DNA from: Bhargavaea changchunensis
GTDB taxonomy: Bacteria; Bacillota; Bacilli; Bacillales_A; Planococcaceae
NCBI RefSeq assembly: GCF_042665595.1
Contig: NZ_JBHTCT010000005.1
Location: forward strand, 186,001 to 250,000
Length of the DNA: 64,000 nucleotides
Reading direction: 5' to 3'
Shown one piece after another: positions 1 to 9,293 of this stretch. The notes beneath the pieces are model-generated. The model was given only the letters and a program-made list of their open reading frames with translations. It was not told the origin of the DNA and searched no databases. The position numbers and the translations under genes are program-made. Numbering within the stretch: the first letter of the stretch is position 1; the number at the start of each line of letters is the position of its first letter.

Positions 1-356
1 TCTAATCTTATCATATCCTGAACCCTTCAAAAAGAAGCTCCAAAGCCGGGTTTCTTTGCACCTACTAAAGACCTCCACCGCCCAGGTCCCATTAGCCTAT
101 CTTTCTATCTGACCCCGCCAATTCCTGATTCAAAACGAATAGTTTAATAGAATCAAAAGTCCAAACTTTAGCAAAAAGGATTGTCACGCCTTTTTGCCCC
201 CGGCATGATAAACAGGAAAGGAGTGAAGACGGACTAAAGTAGCAAGTTGTGTAAAGCTTCCGTAAACTTCATTAAGTTCTCTTACTACCTATTGAAACTG
301 ACTTAATTCTCCTCCACGATTCCATTGGACTTACACAAAAAAGGAGCGATTCTCCC
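1..356. other. Upstream intergenic region of the nuclease operon
   Basis: No open frame with a convincing ribosome binding site is seen. Near the right end three direct repeats with an 11-base period run at 251-261, 262-272 and 273-283; the first two begin GTAAA and the third TAAGT. An 11-base period is typical of response-regulator sites of the PhoB/PhoP type, and the downstream enzymes release phosphate, so phosphate control is possible. The match to the Bacillus PhoP consensus is poor, so this is only a hint. The ribosome binding site AAAGGAG lies just before the ATG at 357. Confidence 0.4.
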
Positions 357-3300
357 ATGAACCAAAAGCGATGGCGCAGGCCCCTGAATGGCTTGCTGTC
401 CGCAAGCCTGATGCTGAGCCTGATGGTGCCGGCAATCCCGGCAACCGCAGATGCAGCATCTGCGGCGGAAGACCTGCTGATCTCCGAATATATTGAGGGC
501 AGCAGCTTCAACAAGGCACTTGAACTCTTTAACGGCACAGGAGCGGAAGTGGACCTCGGGGCCTACTCCCTTGAACTGTATGCAAACGGTTCTGCTTCAC
601 CGAGCAATTCCCTGAAGCTATCCGGAACACTTGCACCCGGCGAGACCTATGTTTTGGCCCATAACCAGGCGGCTTCGGATATCACCGGCAAGGCCAATCT
701 TCTGAACCAGACCGTCATCAACTTCAACGGCGACGACGCGGTCGTCCTGAAAAAGGATGGTCAGGTGGTGGACTCTTTTGGACAGGTCGGGGCCCGCGCA
801 AACTTCGGAACGGACCTGACCCTTATCCGAAAAGCGGCCGTGACATCCGGTGACAAGGTCATCGATGATCCGTTCGACCGGACGACCGAATGGGATGCGC
901 TCGGTAAAGACGATTTCTCGAATCTCGGCACCCACCTTCAGGATGGCGGGCCATCCGATCCTGAAGAACCGGTTGACACCATCTCCATCGCGGATGCCCG
1001 GGCCCTCCCTCTCGGTGAGACCGTAACCGTCAAAGGCGTGGTCGCAGCCAACCTGAAGAACACGATCTCCGTCCAGGACGAAACAGGCGGCATTGCAGTC
1101 CGCCCGACTTCCCTCGGCCTTGAAGTCGGCGAGGAAGTGACCCTTACCGGAACACTCGCCGACTATCGCGGTCTCCTGCAGCTGGACGGCGCGACCGTTG
1201 TCAGCCGCGCAGATGCGGAAGCACCGGCGGGAAAATCCGTCACGGGCGACCAGATCGGCGAAGCGCTTGAGTCGCAGCTGGTCACCGTCAGCGGCGTAAC
1301 GCTCGGCGACATGTCCGGCGGCGGATCATGGGCGAACTTCACAGCGACAGACGGCAACGGTGAATTCATCGTCCGCGACGAAACCAACCAGATCGGCCTG
1401 GAAGAAGGCATGGCCTACGAGTCGGTCACAGGCATCGTCCAGCAATTCGATGATGGCTACCAGATCATCCCTCGCGGCGCCGGCGACATCGTTGCTGACA
1501 GCACGATCCTGCGTCCTGCATCGGCAACTCCTGGATCCGGCACATATGTCGGCCCTCAGGAAGTGACCCTCACGACGACTACGAAGGATGCAGATATCCT
1601 CTATACCATTGACGGATCCGATCCGGCTGAAAACGGAACGGTCATTGAAGGACCGGTCACAATCAGTGAAGATACTGTCCTGAAAGCCGTTGTCCGTAAC
1701 GCGGAAGGTGACTTCAGCGAAGTCTCCACATTTGAGTACACCATCACCGAAGCACTCCAGATTCATGACATCCAGGGTGCGGATCATTTCTCCTCGTTCG
1801 ACGGCCAGCGTGTCGAAGGCGTGGAAGGAATCGTCACGTACCATTACGAGCTGAACGGCTCCCACTATTACCACATCCAGACGCCTGATGAGCTTGCGGA
1901 TGATAATCCGCACACTTCAGAAGCGATCACACTTTATGCAGGACGCAATGGCTGGCCGGTCCAGGTCGGCGATCTTGTTTCCGTCTCGGGTGAAGTGAGC
2001 GAGTATGCCATCGACGGCTACTCCGACCGCCAGGAAACCGATCTCCCGATTACACAGATCAATGTGCGTGATGATCGCGGCGGACAAGTAAACGTGGTCG
2101 AAAGAGGCCTCGACCTTCCGGAACCGGTCGTGATCGACGAGTCGAACCTCCCGACCGAGACAGTCGACGATGATCAGCTCACGATCTTCGATCCGGAGTC
2201 GGATGCGATCGACTTCTGGGAAAGCCTCGAAGGCATGCGCGTGACGGTCGGTGACGTCCGCGCGGTCGGCCCTCAGGAACATGGCGACCTCGTCACCGTG
2301 CTTGAAAACTGGCCGGAAGAAACGATCCATGGCGGTATCCTCTACAAAGAAGGCGACCAGAATGCGGAGCGCATCCAGTTCCGCCTCGAGCCGAATGGTC
2401 CGGCCCGGGACTTTGAAGTCGCTACCGGCGACCGATTCGAAGGCCCGAACACCGGCGTCGTCGGATATTCGTTCCAGAACTACAAGATCTTTGCTTCCCT
2501 TGACGACATGCAGGCGAACCATGTGGAAGGCGATACCTCGCCGGAGCAGACGACAATCGTCAAAGACGGGGACAAGCTCACAATCGCTTCATACAATCTC
2601 GAGAACTTCTCGAACAACACGAAGACCACGTCCAACGACAAGGCACGCAAGCTCGCCCGCGCATTCGCCGTGGATATGCAGAGCCCGGACATTGTCGGCG
2701 TGACCGAAGTCCAGGACAATAACGGCCCTGACGCCGGCGACTCCGATGCATCCGAATCTTACCAGCGCCTGATCGACGCCATCGTCGAAGCGGGCGGCGT
2801 CCGATATGAGTATGCCAACATCAACCCGGTCAACGATGAAGACGGCGGACAGCCTGGCGCGAACATCCGCGTCGGCTTCCTCTACAATCCGGAACGCGTC
2901 TCCCTCACTGACGGCATCCCTCACGGCGACGCGACGACCGATGTCGGCTACGAAGACGGCAAGCTCACGCTGAACCCTGGCCGTATCGCGCCAAACGACC
3001 CGGCATTTGAAGACAGCCGGAAGCCGCTTGCCGCCCAGTTCGACTTCCAGGGCGAAAGCGTCGTTGTGATCGCGAACCACTGGAACTCCAAAGGCGGCGA
3101 CACGCCGATTTTCGGAAAGATCCAGCCACCGGTCCTCGGCAGCGAAGCCCAGCGCATTGAGATCGCCAAGCTTGTCCATGGATTCGTAGAAGACGTGAAA
3201 GCGGACAATCCGGATGCGAATGTCGTTGCTGTCGGTGACTTTAACGACTACCAGTTCGCGGAACCGCTCAAGATCCTGGAAGGCGACATCATGACGAACA

Positions 3301-4910
3301 TGATCAACCACGTTGAGTCGCCTGACCGCTACACGTATATTTATCAGGGCAACTCGCAGGTGCTCGACCACATCGTCGTCTCGAACAACCTCGTAGAAGA
3401 TACGGAGATTGATATCCTGCACATCAACGCCGACTTCACCGACATGGCGGGCCGCGCGAGTGACCACGACCCGCTCATGGTCCAGCTCGACCTTGCAAAA
3501 GGCATGGAATTTGAACCGATCACTCCGGAAGACCACTATGTCTTCGACAAGCCTGACAAAAAGAAAGTGACGATCGGTAAGCAGAGCGTTTCCGTCACGA
3601 TCAATGAACACGGCGTCATCCCGAACGGCCTTCACCTGAACGGCCGCTACGCAGAGCTCCACGGTGACGGCTTCAAGAATCAGACTGTCTATGTGAAACC
3701 GAAACAAGACGGCACGATCATCGACGCCAAGGGCACCGAAGTGAAGGAACTGATCATCGAAGGCGCGAAGCCGCTTGAAATCCGCGGCGGCGAAAACATC
3801 CAATCGATCAAGTTTGAGAAAAAAGCTTCTCCGGAACTTCTGAACCTCTATGATTCCAAAGGCCGGCTGATCGGCCTCCCTGGTGAAGAGGAGCCTGCAA
3901 CGGAAACAAATAAGGCACCTGAAGTGTCAGCTCCCCTTGAAAATAAAGCTGTAACCGAAGGCGAAACAGTCTCTATCGATCTGTCAAAACACTTCTCAGA
4001 TCCCGACGGTGACTCCCTCACCTACTCAGCAACAAAAGGGAACATCTCCGGAAGCACATTGACGCTCGACCTGGAAGCCGGCACGCATCTTATAGCGGTG
4101 ACTGCAACAGACGGAAAAGCCAGCGCGACCGCCCGCTTCAGCGTGACAGTCGAACAGGCGGAACAGCCTGCCGACCCGGAAGAACCGGTTGGTCCTGAAG
4201 GCTACTACAGCGGCACGGAAGGATTGGAAGGCGAAGCTCTGAAAGCCGCCCTCCACGACATCATCTCGGAACAGGAGGTCCTCTCCTATTCCGAAGTATG
4301 GGAAGCGCTGCGCCTGACGGATGAAGACCCGAATAATCCGAACAACGTCATCCTGTTCTACTCACAGCAATCCCGCTCCAAGGACCGCAACGGGGGCATG
4401 GTCGGAGATTGGAACCGTGAGCATGTCTGGGCAAAATCCCACGGTGATTTCGGGACATCCAAAGGCCCCGGCACGGACATCCATCACCTACGGCCGACAG
4501 ACGTCCAGGTAAACAGTTCACGCGGCAACCTAGACTTCGACTACGGCGGCAACCCGGTCAACAATTGCAGCGGCTGCCTCCGTGACGGCGATTCATTCGA
4601 AGCACCGGATGAAGTAAAAGGCGATGTCGCCCGTATGCTTTTCTACATGGCGACCCGCTATGAGGAAGGCGACCGCGTCGACCTTGAACTGAATGAGCGA
4701 GTGAACAACGGCAGTGCCCCGTTCCACGGCAAGCTGTCAGTCCTCCTCGAATGGCATGAGATGGATCCGGTCAGCGAATTTGAACAGCACAGGAACGAGG
4801 TCATCTTCGAAATCCAGGGCAACCGCAACCCGTTCATCGACAACCCGGAATGGGCCGGATCGCTCTTCGACAGCGGTGCAGCCGAAAGCGGACTTGACCA
4901 AGCTTCGTAA
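357..4910 (+). CDS. Secreted multidomain nuclease (lamin-tail, OB-fold, EEP and endonuclease I domains)
   Basis: This 1517-residue exported protein should degrade extracellular DNA or RNA. A signal peptide covers about residues 1-33. Then follow a lamin-tail domain (about 35-155), an OB-fold region (about 205-380), a chitobiase C-terminal type beta domain (about 388-463), a second OB-like stretch, an endonuclease/exonuclease/phosphatase domain (about 735-1045, with SYNLENF, TEVQD, NHWNSKG, GDFND and SDHDPL), a cadherin-like domain (about 1180-1270), and an endonuclease I domain (about 1280-1495, with NREHVWAKSHG and GTDIHHLRPTD). Two different metal-dependent nucleases therefore sit in one chain. 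No LPXTG anchor or membrane tail is visible, so it is probably released or loosely bound. It is followed 28 bases later by a 5'-nucleotidase, an operon that would take nucleic acids to nucleosides and phosphate. Confidence 0.93.
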   Translation: MNQKRWRRPLNGLLSASLMLSLMVPAIPATADAASAAEDLLISEYIEGSSFNKALELFNGTGAEVDLGAYSLELYANGSASPSNSLKLSGTLAPGETYVLAHNQAASDITGKANLLNQTVINFNGDDAVVLKKDGQVVDSFGQVGARANFGTDLTLIRKAAVTSGDKVIDDPFDRTTEWDALGKDDFSNLGTHLQDGGPSDPEEPVDTISIADARALPLGETVTVKGVVAANLKNTISVQDETGGIAVRPTSLGLEVGEEVTLTGTLADYRGLLQLDGATVVSRADAEAPAGKSVTGDQIGEALESQLVTVSGVTLGDMSGGGSWANFTATDGNGEFIVRDETNQIGLEEGMAYESVTGIVQQFDDGYQIIPRGAGDIVADSTILRPASATPGSGTYVGPQEVTLTTTTKDADILYTIDGSDPAENGTVIEGPVTISEDTVLKAVVRNAEGDFSEVSTFEYTITEALQIHDIQGADHFSSFDGQRVEGVEGIVTYHYELNGSHYYHIQTPDELADDNPHTSEAITLYAGRNGWPVQVGDLVSVSGEVSEYAIDGYSDRQETDLPITQINVRDDRGGQVNVVERGLDLPEPVVIDESNLPTETVDDDQLTIFDPESDAIDFWESLEGMRVTVGDVRAVGPQEHGDLVTVLENWPEETIHGGILYKEGDQNAERIQFRLEPNGPARDFEVATGDRFEGPNTGVVGYSFQNYKIFASLDDMQANHVEGDTSPEQTTIVKDGDKLTIASYNLENFSNNTKTTSNDKARKLARAFAVDMQSPDIVGVTEVQDNNGPDAGDSDASESYQRLIDAIVEAGGVRYEYANINPVNDEDGGQPGANIRVGFLYNPERVSLTDGIPHGDATTDVGYEDGKLTLNPGRIAPNDPAFEDSRKPLAAQFDFQGESVVVIANHWNSKGGDTPIFGKIQPPVLGSEAQRIEIAKLVHGFVEDVKADNPDANVVAVGDFNDYQFAEPLKILEGDIMTNMINHVESPDRYTYIYQGNSQVLDHIVVSNNLVEDTEIDILHINADFTDMAGRASDHDPLMVQLDLAKGMEFEPITPEDHYVFDKPDKKKVTIGKQSVSVTINEHGVIPNGLHLNGRYAELHGDGFKNQTVYVKPKQDGTIIDAKGTEVKELIIEGAKPLEIRGGENIQSIKFEKKASPELLNLYDSKGRLIGLPGEEEPATETNKAPEVSAPLENKAVTEGETVSIDLSKHFSDPDGDSLTYSATKGNISGSTLTLDLEAGTHLIAVTATDGKASATARFSVTVEQAEQPADPEEPVGPEGYYSGTEGLEGEALKAALHDIISEQEVLSYSEVWEALRLTDEDPNNPNNVILFYSQQSRSKDRNGGMVGDWNREHVWAKSHGDFGTSKGPGTDIHHLRPTDVQVNSSRGNLDFDYGGNPVNNCSGCLRDGDSFEAPDEVKGDVARMLFYMATRYEEGDRVDLELNERVNNGSAPFHGKLSVLLEWHEMDPVSEFEQHRNEVIFEIQGNRNPFIDNPEWAGSLFDSGAAESGLDQAS

Positions 4911-4938
4911 ACATCAACTTAAAGAAAGAGGGATATAA

Positions 4939-6891
4939 ATGCAGAAATCCAAATGGATCAAATCATCTGCTGCCGCAGCACTCCTGGCACTCGGTTTCTC
5001 CGGTATTCCAAGTAACACATTCGCCGCCAATGGTGATTTCGAACTCACCGTCATGCACACGAATGATACTCACTCACATGTAGAAACGATTCCACAGCGG
5101 GCGACAATCGTCGAACAAATCAGAAGCGGGCATCCGAACAACCTTCTGTTGGATGCAGGAGATGTCTTTAGCGGCACCCTTTATTTCAACGAGTTTCAGG
5201 GCGCAGTGAGCCTCGAACTGATGAACATGCTCGGCTACGATGCCATGACCTTCGGCAACCATGAATTCGACCTGGGTTCCAGCCCTGAAGGCCATCAGGC
5301 ACTCCGTGACTTCATCTCCGGTGCTCAGTTCCCGTTTGTTTCTGCGAACACCGACTTTTCCGGTGATTCCCTTTTCGATGGGCTCCAGCATGACGTCTAC
5401 ACGTCCGACTTCAGCGGCGGAGGCATCTATAAGGGCATCATCAAAGAGATCGACGGTGAACAGGTCGGTATTTTCGGACTGACGACGGAAGAAACGCCAG
5501 ACATCTCGAGCGTCGGTTCGGTCGCGTTCAGCAACTATATTTCGGCGGCACAAGAAGCCGTTGACGCTTTCCGGAACCAGGGCGTCGACAAAATCATCGC
5601 CCTTACCCATATCGGCTATAACGATTCGCCGGTGTATGATAACGATCAGCTCCTCGCGAAAAACGTGGAAGGCATCGACGTCATTGTCGGCGGACACACC
5701 CATGTTGAACTCAGAGAGCCTGCAGTCTACCAGGATGGAAGAAACGAGCCGACAGTCATCGTCCAGGCCTCTGAATACGGCAAATTCCTTGGCCAGCTCG
5801 ATGTCACATTCGATGATGGCGGCGCCATCACGTCCTACTCCGGACAGCTTCATGACACGACCTCCGCTGAAGCAGACGCGGAGTATGCGGCGGCGCTGCA
5901 GCCTTATTCGGACCGTGTCGAAGAGATCAAACAAGAGTCGACCGGTGTTACATCCCTTACTACACTAGATGGTGAGCGGGCAGATGTACGCACAAAGGAA
6001 ACGAACCTGGGCAACCTCATCACGGACGGCATGCTTGCAAAAGCCAAGTCGATTGACAGTGCGACATCAATCGCCCTGACGAACGGCGGAGGCATCCGTG
6101 CTTCCATCGACGAAGGGGACATCACTGTCGGCGAGGTCATGACAGTCATGCCATTCGGAAACTCCCTTGCCATCATGGAACTGAGCGGAGCCGAAATCCT
6201 GTCCGCCCTTGAGCACAGTGTTTCCGCTTATCCCACGGCTTCTGGCGCTTTCCTCCACGTAGCCGGCATGAAATTCAAGTTCGACCCTGAACAGCCGGCA
6301 GGCGAGCGGGTCTTTGACGCAAGCGTGGTCGGTGAAGACGGCAAAACTGCTGAGATCGACCCTGCAGTGATGTACAAGGTGGCAACCAACATTTTCACCG
6401 CCAAGGGCGGAGACGGCTATGACATGTTCGGCCAGGCCTATGAAGAAGGACGGGTCAGCGAGCCAGGATTTGCTGACTGGGAAATGTTCATCGACTATAT
6501 CCAGTCCCTCGGCACTGTAAATCCTCAGGTTGAAGGCCGGATCACTGCAGATCCGGGCGGCCTGGAACCGATCGGCTGGACCGTACAGAAGAACGGCAAG
6601 ATGTCCTACCTGGACTACAAAGGAAATGAAGTGACCGGCTGGCTGGAGGTTGACGGGGAAACGTACTACTTCCACAAAAACGGCGACCTCCGCACAGGAT
6701 GGACGAAGGTTGATGCTGATTGGTATTACTTTGACGCAAAAACAGGCGCCATGGAAACAGGCTGGCTGGAAGACCCGAAAAACGGCAAGACCTATTATCT
6801 CCATGAAGACGGCAAGCGCCAGAGCGGAGGCACGCTCGAGATTGACGGAACGGTCTACCACTTTAAAAACAATGGTGAGCTAAAGAATTAA
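4939..6891 (+). CDS. Cell-wall-binding 5'-nucleotidase / 2',3'-cyclic phosphodiesterase (UshA family)
   Basis: Exported phosphohydrolase that removes phosphate from nucleotides outside the cell. After a signal peptide (about 1-30) comes the calcineurin-like metal domain with MHTNDTHSH, LDAGDVFSG, GNHEFD, THIGYN and GGHTHVE, then the 5'-nucleotidase C-terminal domain (about 340-510; TNLGNLITD, LTNGGGIRA, GGDGYDMF). Residues from about 540 to the end are four to five repeats rich in Trp, Gly and Tyr (GWxxxxGxxYY type) like the choline-binding/cell-wall repeats of streptococcal and clostridial enzymes. That tail should keep the enzyme at the cell surface. It shares an operon with the upstream nuclease and ends in a strong terminator. 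The ribosome binding site is AAAGAGGG before the ATG. Confidence 0.94.
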   Translation: MQKSKWIKSSAAAALLALGFSGIPSNTFAANGDFELTVMHTNDTHSHVETIPQRATIVEQIRSGHPNNLLLDAGDVFSGTLYFNEFQGAVSLELMNMLGYDAMTFGNHEFDLGSSPEGHQALRDFISGAQFPFVSANTDFSGDSLFDGLQHDVYTSDFSGGGIYKGIIKEIDGEQVGIFGLTTEETPDISSVGSVAFSNYISAAQEAVDAFRNQGVDKIIALTHIGYNDSPVYDNDQLLAKNVEGIDVIVGGHTHVELREPAVYQDGRNEPTVIVQASEYGKFLGQLDVTFDDGGAITSYSGQLHDTTSAEADAEYAAALQPYSDRVEEIKQESTGVTSLTTLDGERADVRTKETNLGNLITDGMLAKAKSIDSATSIALTNGGGIRASIDEGDITVGEVMTVMPFGNSLAIMELSGAEILSALEHSVSAYPTASGAFLHVAGMKFKFDPEQPAGERVFDASVVGEDGKTAEIDPAVMYKVATNIFTAKGGDGYDMFGQAYEEGRVSEPGFADWEMFIDYIQSLGTVNPQVEGRITADPGGLEPIGWTVQKNGKMSYLDYKGNEVTGWLEVDGETYYFHKNGDLRTGWTKVDADWYYFDAKTGAMETGWLEDPKNGKTYYLHEDGKRQSGGTLEIDGTVYHFKNNGELKN

Positions 6892-6903
6892 TCGCGGTAT
6901 CAA

Positions 6904-6946
6904 AAAATCGGCATCAGCCCTGAACAACAGGGCTGATGCCGATTTT
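6904..6946. terminator. Bidirectional terminator
   Basis: A perfect 19-bp stem with a 5-base loop (6904-6922 with 6928-6946) flanked by A and T runs. It lies between the convergent 5'-nucleotidase and amidase genes and can serve both. Confidence 0.93.
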
Positions 6947-6949
6947 GAT

Positions 6950-9154
6950 TTAAAAGTAGTCGCTGATTCCAAGGAGGACAGCTTCTGCCGCCCGTTCACG
7001 ATAAATGGCTTGCGCCAGCTTGGCGGAATCGTGCGGGTGATCCAGGAACCCGATTTCAATTAGTGAACTTGGAATCTTCGTTTCCCGGATCACATGGAAA
7101 TTCCCTTCTGCCACCCGCCGGTATGACATCCCCATCTTCGCAACCAATTGGTTCTGCAAAGCATGTGCCAAGTTTATACTTCTTTGTTTTTCGTATTTTC
7201 CATACCAGAACGTTTCCACGCCTTTTGCTTCGCCGTTAAACTTGTTGGCATGAATACTGACAAACACATCCGCGCCCGATGCGTTCGCGATTGCCGCGCG
7301 CTCAGAGAGTTCGAGGAAAACGTCTGTCTTTCTCGTCATGATCACGCCTGCACCGGCATTTTTCAGAAGACGCTCTGCGCGGAGAGCCGTATCAAGGACA
7401 ATTTCCTTTTCAACCAATCCGCGGGCAATGGCCCCCGGATCATGGCCCCCATGACCTGCATCCAGTACGACCTTTTTGCCCTGCAGACTTACGGTGTCGG
7501 ATGCATGAATGTAACCTTTTCGCGGTTTGCCATTCACATAGACGGTCGCCTCGTACCAGCCGGGAATCAGTGAATGATAAATGAGCTTACTGCCGAATGA
7601 ATAGCTTTTCAGACTCGTACTGTCCCGTGAAGCTCTTGAATAGACATATACCCTGGATTTTGCTGCTGCGCCCTGGATTCTCGTTTGCGGGTTGGCGACA
7701 TTGGTTACATGGGACCGGTGAATATACCCTGTACGTGCCTTGCCGCTTATATATACCTTCGCCTTATACCAATCCCCCGCAAATGTTTCATATTTGAGGA
7801 CGGTCCCCGCAGAATAGCTTTTAAGGGAAGCCGCACTCAGGGAAGCCGACGAGTATATTGGGGTCGGCTGCTTTTTCGCAACTCCCCTTAGCGGACTTGG
7901 CCGGTCCGTGATATTGGCAACATGGCTTTTATGGATAAAGCCAGACATCGCCTTGCCATTCACATAGACAGTCGCCTGATACCAGTCTCCGGATGTGGAC
8001 CGGTAGGACAGGATTCTGCCCTCTCCATAAGATTTCAGTTTTTTGGAGCCGAGATCCTGACTTGAATACACGTAGGTCGGGGATTTCAGTGCAATTCCCT
8101 TGAGTGGCAGTCCCTCGACTTTTTGGCCGGATACATCGCCTTTGCGGATATATCCTTTTTTCTTTTCACCCGCGACATAAACATTTGCGGAGTGCCAGTT
8201 TTCTGAAAGGGTCCGGTAAGCAAGCCGGTGGTTAAGCGGGTAGCTCTTAAGTATGGCGGAACCGGAATCCGGTCTTGAATAGACATTGACCGTCTGCTTC
8301 GCCGCATACCCGGTCCCTGCCGAATCCCCGACCAGCAAATCGACATCTTTTTTGGCGATCAGGCCGTCTTTTGCCTGACCGGCTATGTAAACAGTAGCGG
8401 CATACCATTCCCCATCAGCTTGTGTAAATTTCAAAATCTTCCCCTGGCTATAACTTTTCAACACCACGGATGGGTTGTGAAGGTCATATACCCGGATTGG
8501 GGACTTTAATGCCAAGCCTTGAAGTGTGACTTTGCTTGCCGTTGCCGTGTTCTGCAAGCTTATCGTTGAAAGTGCAGGCTCCGGATCGGAAGCAGTTTCT
8601 CCGCTTTCCTCCTGCTTCTCATCCATCTGAGCAGACTCGCCCTGTCCACCAGCAGTCTCTGGAGCAGTCAGCTCTGGAGCTGATTGTTCTTCCGCTGACT
8701 CCGATTCGCCTGCTTTCCCTGCAACATCAGACCCTTCGCCTTCTGCTGCCTCTTGTTTCACGGCCGGACCTTCAGCGGTTTCCTCTTCTGTTTCAGGGAG
8801 AACCTCTTCTTCAATCATTTCGAGGAATCCATTATCAACAAATCCTCTGACGGGCTCGGAGGATTCATCTTCACTCGTTCCGTCTGGCTCCACAACCTGA
8901 ATTTCAGAGCGCTGGTCCCCCATTTCCAAAACAGTGACTTTGTCACCGACTTCCAGCTGTCCGATCGCTTCCAGACTGTCCGCGTCTGGATATAACGGTG
9001 CGAAATTCTCTTCTTCCCCAGAAGAAATGATCAGCGCATCCAATACGACTTTCTCAGGAACAGATCCATTCGCGCTTTCAGCGTTTATTTCCAGAACACG
9101 GAAATTCATCGCCAGCAAAAATGCAATTATGATAAATACTAAACTTCTCTTCAT
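6950..9154 (-). CDS. N-acetylmuramoyl-L-alanine amidase with five SH3/GW-like repeats
   Basis: Exported peptidoglycan hydrolase that cuts the MurNAc-L-Ala bond. The ATG at 9154 is preferred over an in-frame TTG at 9184 because AAGAGGG sits directly in front of it; this gives 734 residues and a clean signal peptide. An acidic, Glu-rich linker (about 100-200) leads to five repeats of about 75 residues, each with the pattern ALKSP-VY, LKSY, WY-ATVY and GYI, resembling GW/SH3b wall-targeting modules. The C-terminal Amidase_3 domain (about 555-730) has VLDAGHGGHDPGA, the Glu after GLVEKE, and SIHANKF for zinc binding. It is a single-gene unit. Roles in cell separation or wall turnover are likely; the exact cell-wall ligand cannot be told. 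Confidence 0.94.
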   Translation of the reverse strand: MKRSLVFIIIAFLLAMNFRVLEINAESANGSVPEKVVLDALIISSGEEENFAPLYPDADSLEAIGQLEVGDKVTVLEMGDQRSEIQVVEPDGTSEDESSEPVRGFVDNGFLEMIEEEVLPETEEETAEGPAVKQEAAEGEGSDVAGKAGESESAEEQSAPELTAPETAGGQGESAQMDEKQEESGETASDPEPALSTISLQNTATASKVTLQGLALKSPIRVYDLHNPSVVLKSYSQGKILKFTQADGEWYAATVYIAGQAKDGLIAKKDVDLLVGDSAGTGYAAKQTVNVYSRPDSGSAILKSYPLNHRLAYRTLSENWHSANVYVAGEKKKGYIRKGDVSGQKVEGLPLKGIALKSPTYVYSSQDLGSKKLKSYGEGRILSYRSTSGDWYQATVYVNGKAMSGFIHKSHVANITDRPSPLRGVAKKQPTPIYSSASLSAASLKSYSAGTVLKYETFAGDWYKAKVYISGKARTGYIHRSHVTNVANPQTRIQGAAAKSRVYVYSRASRDSTSLKSYSFGSKLIYHSLIPGWYEATVYVNGKPRKGYIHASDTVSLQGKKVVLDAGHGGHDPGAIARGLVEKEIVLDTALRAERLLKNAGAGVIMTRKTDVFLELSERAAIANASGADVFVSIHANKFNGEAKGVETFWYGKYEKQRSINLAHALQNQLVAKMGMSYRRVAEGNFHVIRETKIPSSLIEIGFLDHPHDSAKLAQAIYRERAAEAVLLGISDYF

Positions 9155-9293
9155 CTTATCCCTCTTTTTCACGTATTCCTTCAATCCGATAAGTTACATT
9201 TTGAGATAATCCTGAATAGATGTCCATGGTACTTTTAATGCAAATTAAAAGAGGGATGCATCCAAGTAACGGCGCATCCCCCTTTCTTCACTA

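Noticed and set aside
2589..3803. Long reverse-strand open frame of about 400 codons opposite the nuclease gene
   Set aside because: No ribosome site, composition typical of antisense reading of a high-GC gene, and the forward frame has clear domains.
4800..4910. LPXTG sorting signal at the nuclease C-terminus
   Set aside because: No LPXTG-like motif, hydrophobic segment or basic tail is present.
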